Shown here: in pieces, positions 59,306 through 64,000 of the stretch
How positions within the stretch are numbered: the first letter of the stretch is position 1
Layout of the letters: every line of letters begins with the position of its first letter
From: Roseateles depolymerans
GTDB taxonomy: Bacteria > Pseudomonadota > Gammaproteobacteria > Burkholderiales > Burkholderiaceae_C
Length of the DNA stretch: 64,000 bases
NCBI GenBank assembly: GCA_003241055.1
Contig: QFOD01000020.1
Location: forward strand, 1-64,000
Reading direction: 5' to 3'
Program-made: the position numbers and the translations under genes
Notes under the pieces: model-generated
What the model was told of the DNA's origin: nothing
Databases searched by the model: none
What the model saw: the letters and a program-made list of their open reading frames with translations, nothing else

Positions 59306-59329
59306 AACCCCGCCCCGAGGGGCGGGGTT
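59306..59329 (-). terminator. Hairpin between infB and rbfA
   Basis: A perfect GC-rich inverted repeat, AACCCCGCCCC (59306-59316) with GGGGCGGGGTT (59319-59329). On the minus strand it is followed by TTGTTCTTTC. It could be an attenuating terminator or processing site that lowers expression of rbfA and truB relative to infB. Confidence 0.75.
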
Positions 59330-59347
59330 CACCCTCAGTGCGAAGGG

Positions 59348-62362
<3,015 letters not shown>

Positions 62363-62405
62363 GTGGGGATCCTTCAGATTGCTTTCGGTGCGGCGCGGTT
62401 GTCGA

Positions 62406-63884
62406 TCAGGCGTTGAACCAGTGTTCACGGGCCTTCATGATCAGCGCGCGGGCGCTGTCTTCGCCCAGGCCGGTCAGTTCGACCAATTCGTCCACGGCCA
62501 GGTCGGCCAGGTCATCACGCGTGTGGACACCGCCTTGAGCCAGCTTGGACAGCAGCTCGGGCGTGATGCCTTCGAGGTCGCGCAGATCCTGCGATACCTC
62601 GTCGACCTTCTCCTCACGGGCGATCTCCATGGTGAGCAGCGCGTCTTTCGCACGGGTGCGCAGCTCGGTGACCGTGTCTTCATCAAAGGCCTCGATTTCC
62701 AGCATTTCCTGCATAGGAACGTAGGCCACTTCTTCCAGGCTCGTGAAGCCCTCGGCGATCAGGATGTCGGCCACCTCGGCGTCGACGTCGAGTTTCTCGA
62801 CGAACAGCGCGCGGATGGATTCGGTCTCCTGCTCCTGCTTGGCGGCGGATTCCTCCGCCGACATGATGTTGATACGCCAGCCCGTCAGTTCGGACGCCAG
62901 GCGCACGTTCTGGCCACCACGGCCGATGGCGATCGCGAGATTCTCCTCGTCGACCACCACGTCCATCGCATGGCGTTCCTCGTCCACGACGATGGACTGC
63001 ACATTCGCCGGCGCCAGCGCGCCGATCACGAACTGCGCGGGGTCTTCCGACCACAGCACGATGTCCACCCGCTCACCGGCCAGCTCCGTGGTCACGCCGT
63101 TGACGCGCGCACCGCGCACGCCGACGCAGGTGCCGATGGGGTCGACACGGCGGTCATGGCTGACCACGGCGATCTTGGCGCGGCTGCCCGGGTCGCGGGC
63201 GCAGCTCTTGATCTCCAGCAGGCCCTGCTCGATCTCAGGCACTTCCTGCGCGAACAGTTCCTTCATGAACTCCGGCGAGGAGCGCGACAGCATGATCTGC
63301 GGGCCACGCTGAGTCGGGTCCACGCCCAGGATCACCGCACGGACGCGGTCGCCGCTGCGCAGGTTTTCCTTCGGGATCATTTCGTTGCGCTTGAGGCGGC
63401 CCTCGACGCGGCCGCTCTCCACGATGATGTCGCCCTTGTCCAGGCGCTTCACCGTGCCGACCATGATCTTCTCGCCACGAGACATGAAGTCGTTCAGCAG
63501 TTGCTCGCGCTCGGCATCACGAATCTTCTGCAGGATCACCTGCTTCGCGGCCTGTGCGCCGATACGACCGATGGGCACGGACTCGACCGGCTCCTCGATG
63601 TGGTCATCCACCTCGATATCGGCGATCTGTTCCTGAGCCTCGAACAGCAGGATCTCGGCGTCGGGGTTCTGCAGGCCGGCTTCATTCGGCACCACATGCC
63701 AACGGCGGAACGTCTCGTACTCGCCCGACTCGCGGTCCACAGCCACGCGAATGTCGGCTTCACCGCCGTAAATCTTCTTGGTGGCCGAGGCCAGCGCGGC
63801 TTCCACCGCACCGAACACGACATCGCGCTCCACGCTCTTCTCGCGCGAGATCGCATCCACCAGCATCAACATTTCGCGGTTCAT
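62406..63884 (-). CDS. nusA: Transcription elongation/antitermination factor NusA
   Basis: A 492-residue RNA-polymerase-binding protein. The N-terminal domain, S1 domain (about 135-200), two KH domains (about 230-350, with GVRGARVNGVTTELAGERVDIV and GRGGQNVRLASELTGW) and two C-terminal acidic repeats (about 370-490) are all present. The ATG overlaps the last codon of rimP (ATGA), as is usual. Confidence 0.98.
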   Translation of the reverse strand: MNREMLMLVDAISREKSVERDVVFGAVEAALASATKKIYGGEADIRVAVDRESGEYETFRRWHVVPNEAGLQNPDAEILLFEAQEQIADIEVDDHIEEPVESVPIGRIGAQAAKQVILQKIRDAEREQLLNDFMSRGEKIMVGTVKRLDKGDIIVESGRVEGRLKRNEMIPKENLRSGDRVRAVILGVDPTQRGPQIMLSRSSPEFMKELFAQEVPEIEQGLLEIKSCARDPGSRAKIAVVSHDRRVDPIGTCVGVRGARVNGVTTELAGERVDIVLWSEDPAQFVIGALAPANVQSIVVDEERHAMDVVVDEENLAIAIGRGGQNVRLASELTGWRINIMSAEESAAKQEQETESIRALFVEKLDVDAEVADILIAEGFTSLEEVAYVPMQEMLEIEAFDEDTVTELRTRAKDALLTMEIAREEKVDEVSQDLRDLEGITPELLSKLAQGGVHTRDDLADLAVDELVELTGLGEDSARALIMKAREHWFNA

Positions 63885-64000
63885 TGATCGAGACCTCCGT
63901 CAACCTTGTCTTGGCCAGATGCCGCCGGCTCGGCGTCATCCTGTGTTTTCTTTGCGTTCGGCTTCTTGGCCGATTTTTTGGGCTTGATCACCCCGCGCTG
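63881..64000 (-). CDS. rimP: Ribosome maturation factor RimP, C-terminal end only
   Basis: The last 39 residues of a protein cut by the window edge, ending ...AEPASGQDKVDGGLDQ. The lysine-rich tail (KPKKSAKKPNAKK) and the ATGA overlap with nusA identify it as rimP, since this gene precedes nusA across proteobacteria. No diagnostic domain lies inside the window. Confidence 0.85.
   Translation of the reverse strand, partial: QRGVIKPKKSAKKPNAKKTQDDAEPAASGQDKVDGGLDQ

Overview
The window is high-GC DNA from a betaproteobacterium, most likely order Burkholderiales. The right end carries the conserved rimP-nusA-infB-rbfA-truB-typA block in the order usual for that group, and the housekeeping proteins look betaproteobacterial. 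The rest is respiratory, stress and accessory genes, with one clear integrated mobile element. No rRNA, tRNA or CRISPR array was seen.

Layout, left to right. 0.6-13.4 kb holds an unknown secreted protein, the cbpA-cbpM chaperone pair, an MscS channel, a nitrobindin-like barrel, a MocR regulator, a GGDEF protein coupled to a bestrophin-like channel, an FdhF/YdeP-type molybdoenzyme divergent from a shortened MoeA-like protein, a solute-binding protein and a YnfA-like protein. 14.0-19.0 kb is one 1669-residue methyltransferase-helicase fusion of the kind carried by mobile elements. Two hairpins precede it and a strong terminator follows it. 19.1-28.5 kb is a denitrification and nitric-oxide island: nirK with a fused cytochrome c domain, nirV and an SCO protein; then DUF2249, qNor-type norB, nsrR, a DUF59 protein, two NnrS-type membrane proteins and a SirB2-like protein. 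The nirK promoter and the promoter ahead of DUF2249-norB have the same layout, with an FNR-type box and an NsrR-like palindrome starting exactly 42 bp apart. The repressor encoded in the island therefore probably controls both.

28.6-31.5 kb has a coiled-coil/HTH protein convergent with a large protein ending in an Mrr-like nuclease domain. 31.6-35.1 kb is a fluoride-resistance locus with two fluoride riboswitches. One precedes crcB-DUF190-EamA, the other precedes a CLC-F antiporter and a second DUF190 gene. 35.1-39.4 kb carries a beta-CASP RNase-like protein and an acyl-CoA synthetase/GNAT fusion, with an FNR-type box upstream. 39.5-42.1 kb is accessory DNA with a HEPN-like protein, an orphan protein and a PrtN-type regulator.

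42.4-52.5 kb is a compact integrated element of about 10 kb, bounded by imperfect 34-35 bp direct repeats. It encodes a tyrosine integrase, small regulators, a P4-type primase/helicase, an HK97-fold major capsid protein with no portal, terminase, protease or tail genes beside it, several small genes and two exported proteins on the opposite strand. This looks like a phage satellite that keeps a solo capsid gene, and it is the best candidate here for an undescribed system. 52.6-55.7 kb holds an O-acyltransferase and an enoyl-CoA hydratase/isomerase family gene with overlapping ends. From 56.1 kb to the end is the translation/transcription block, read leftward, with rimP cut by the window edge.
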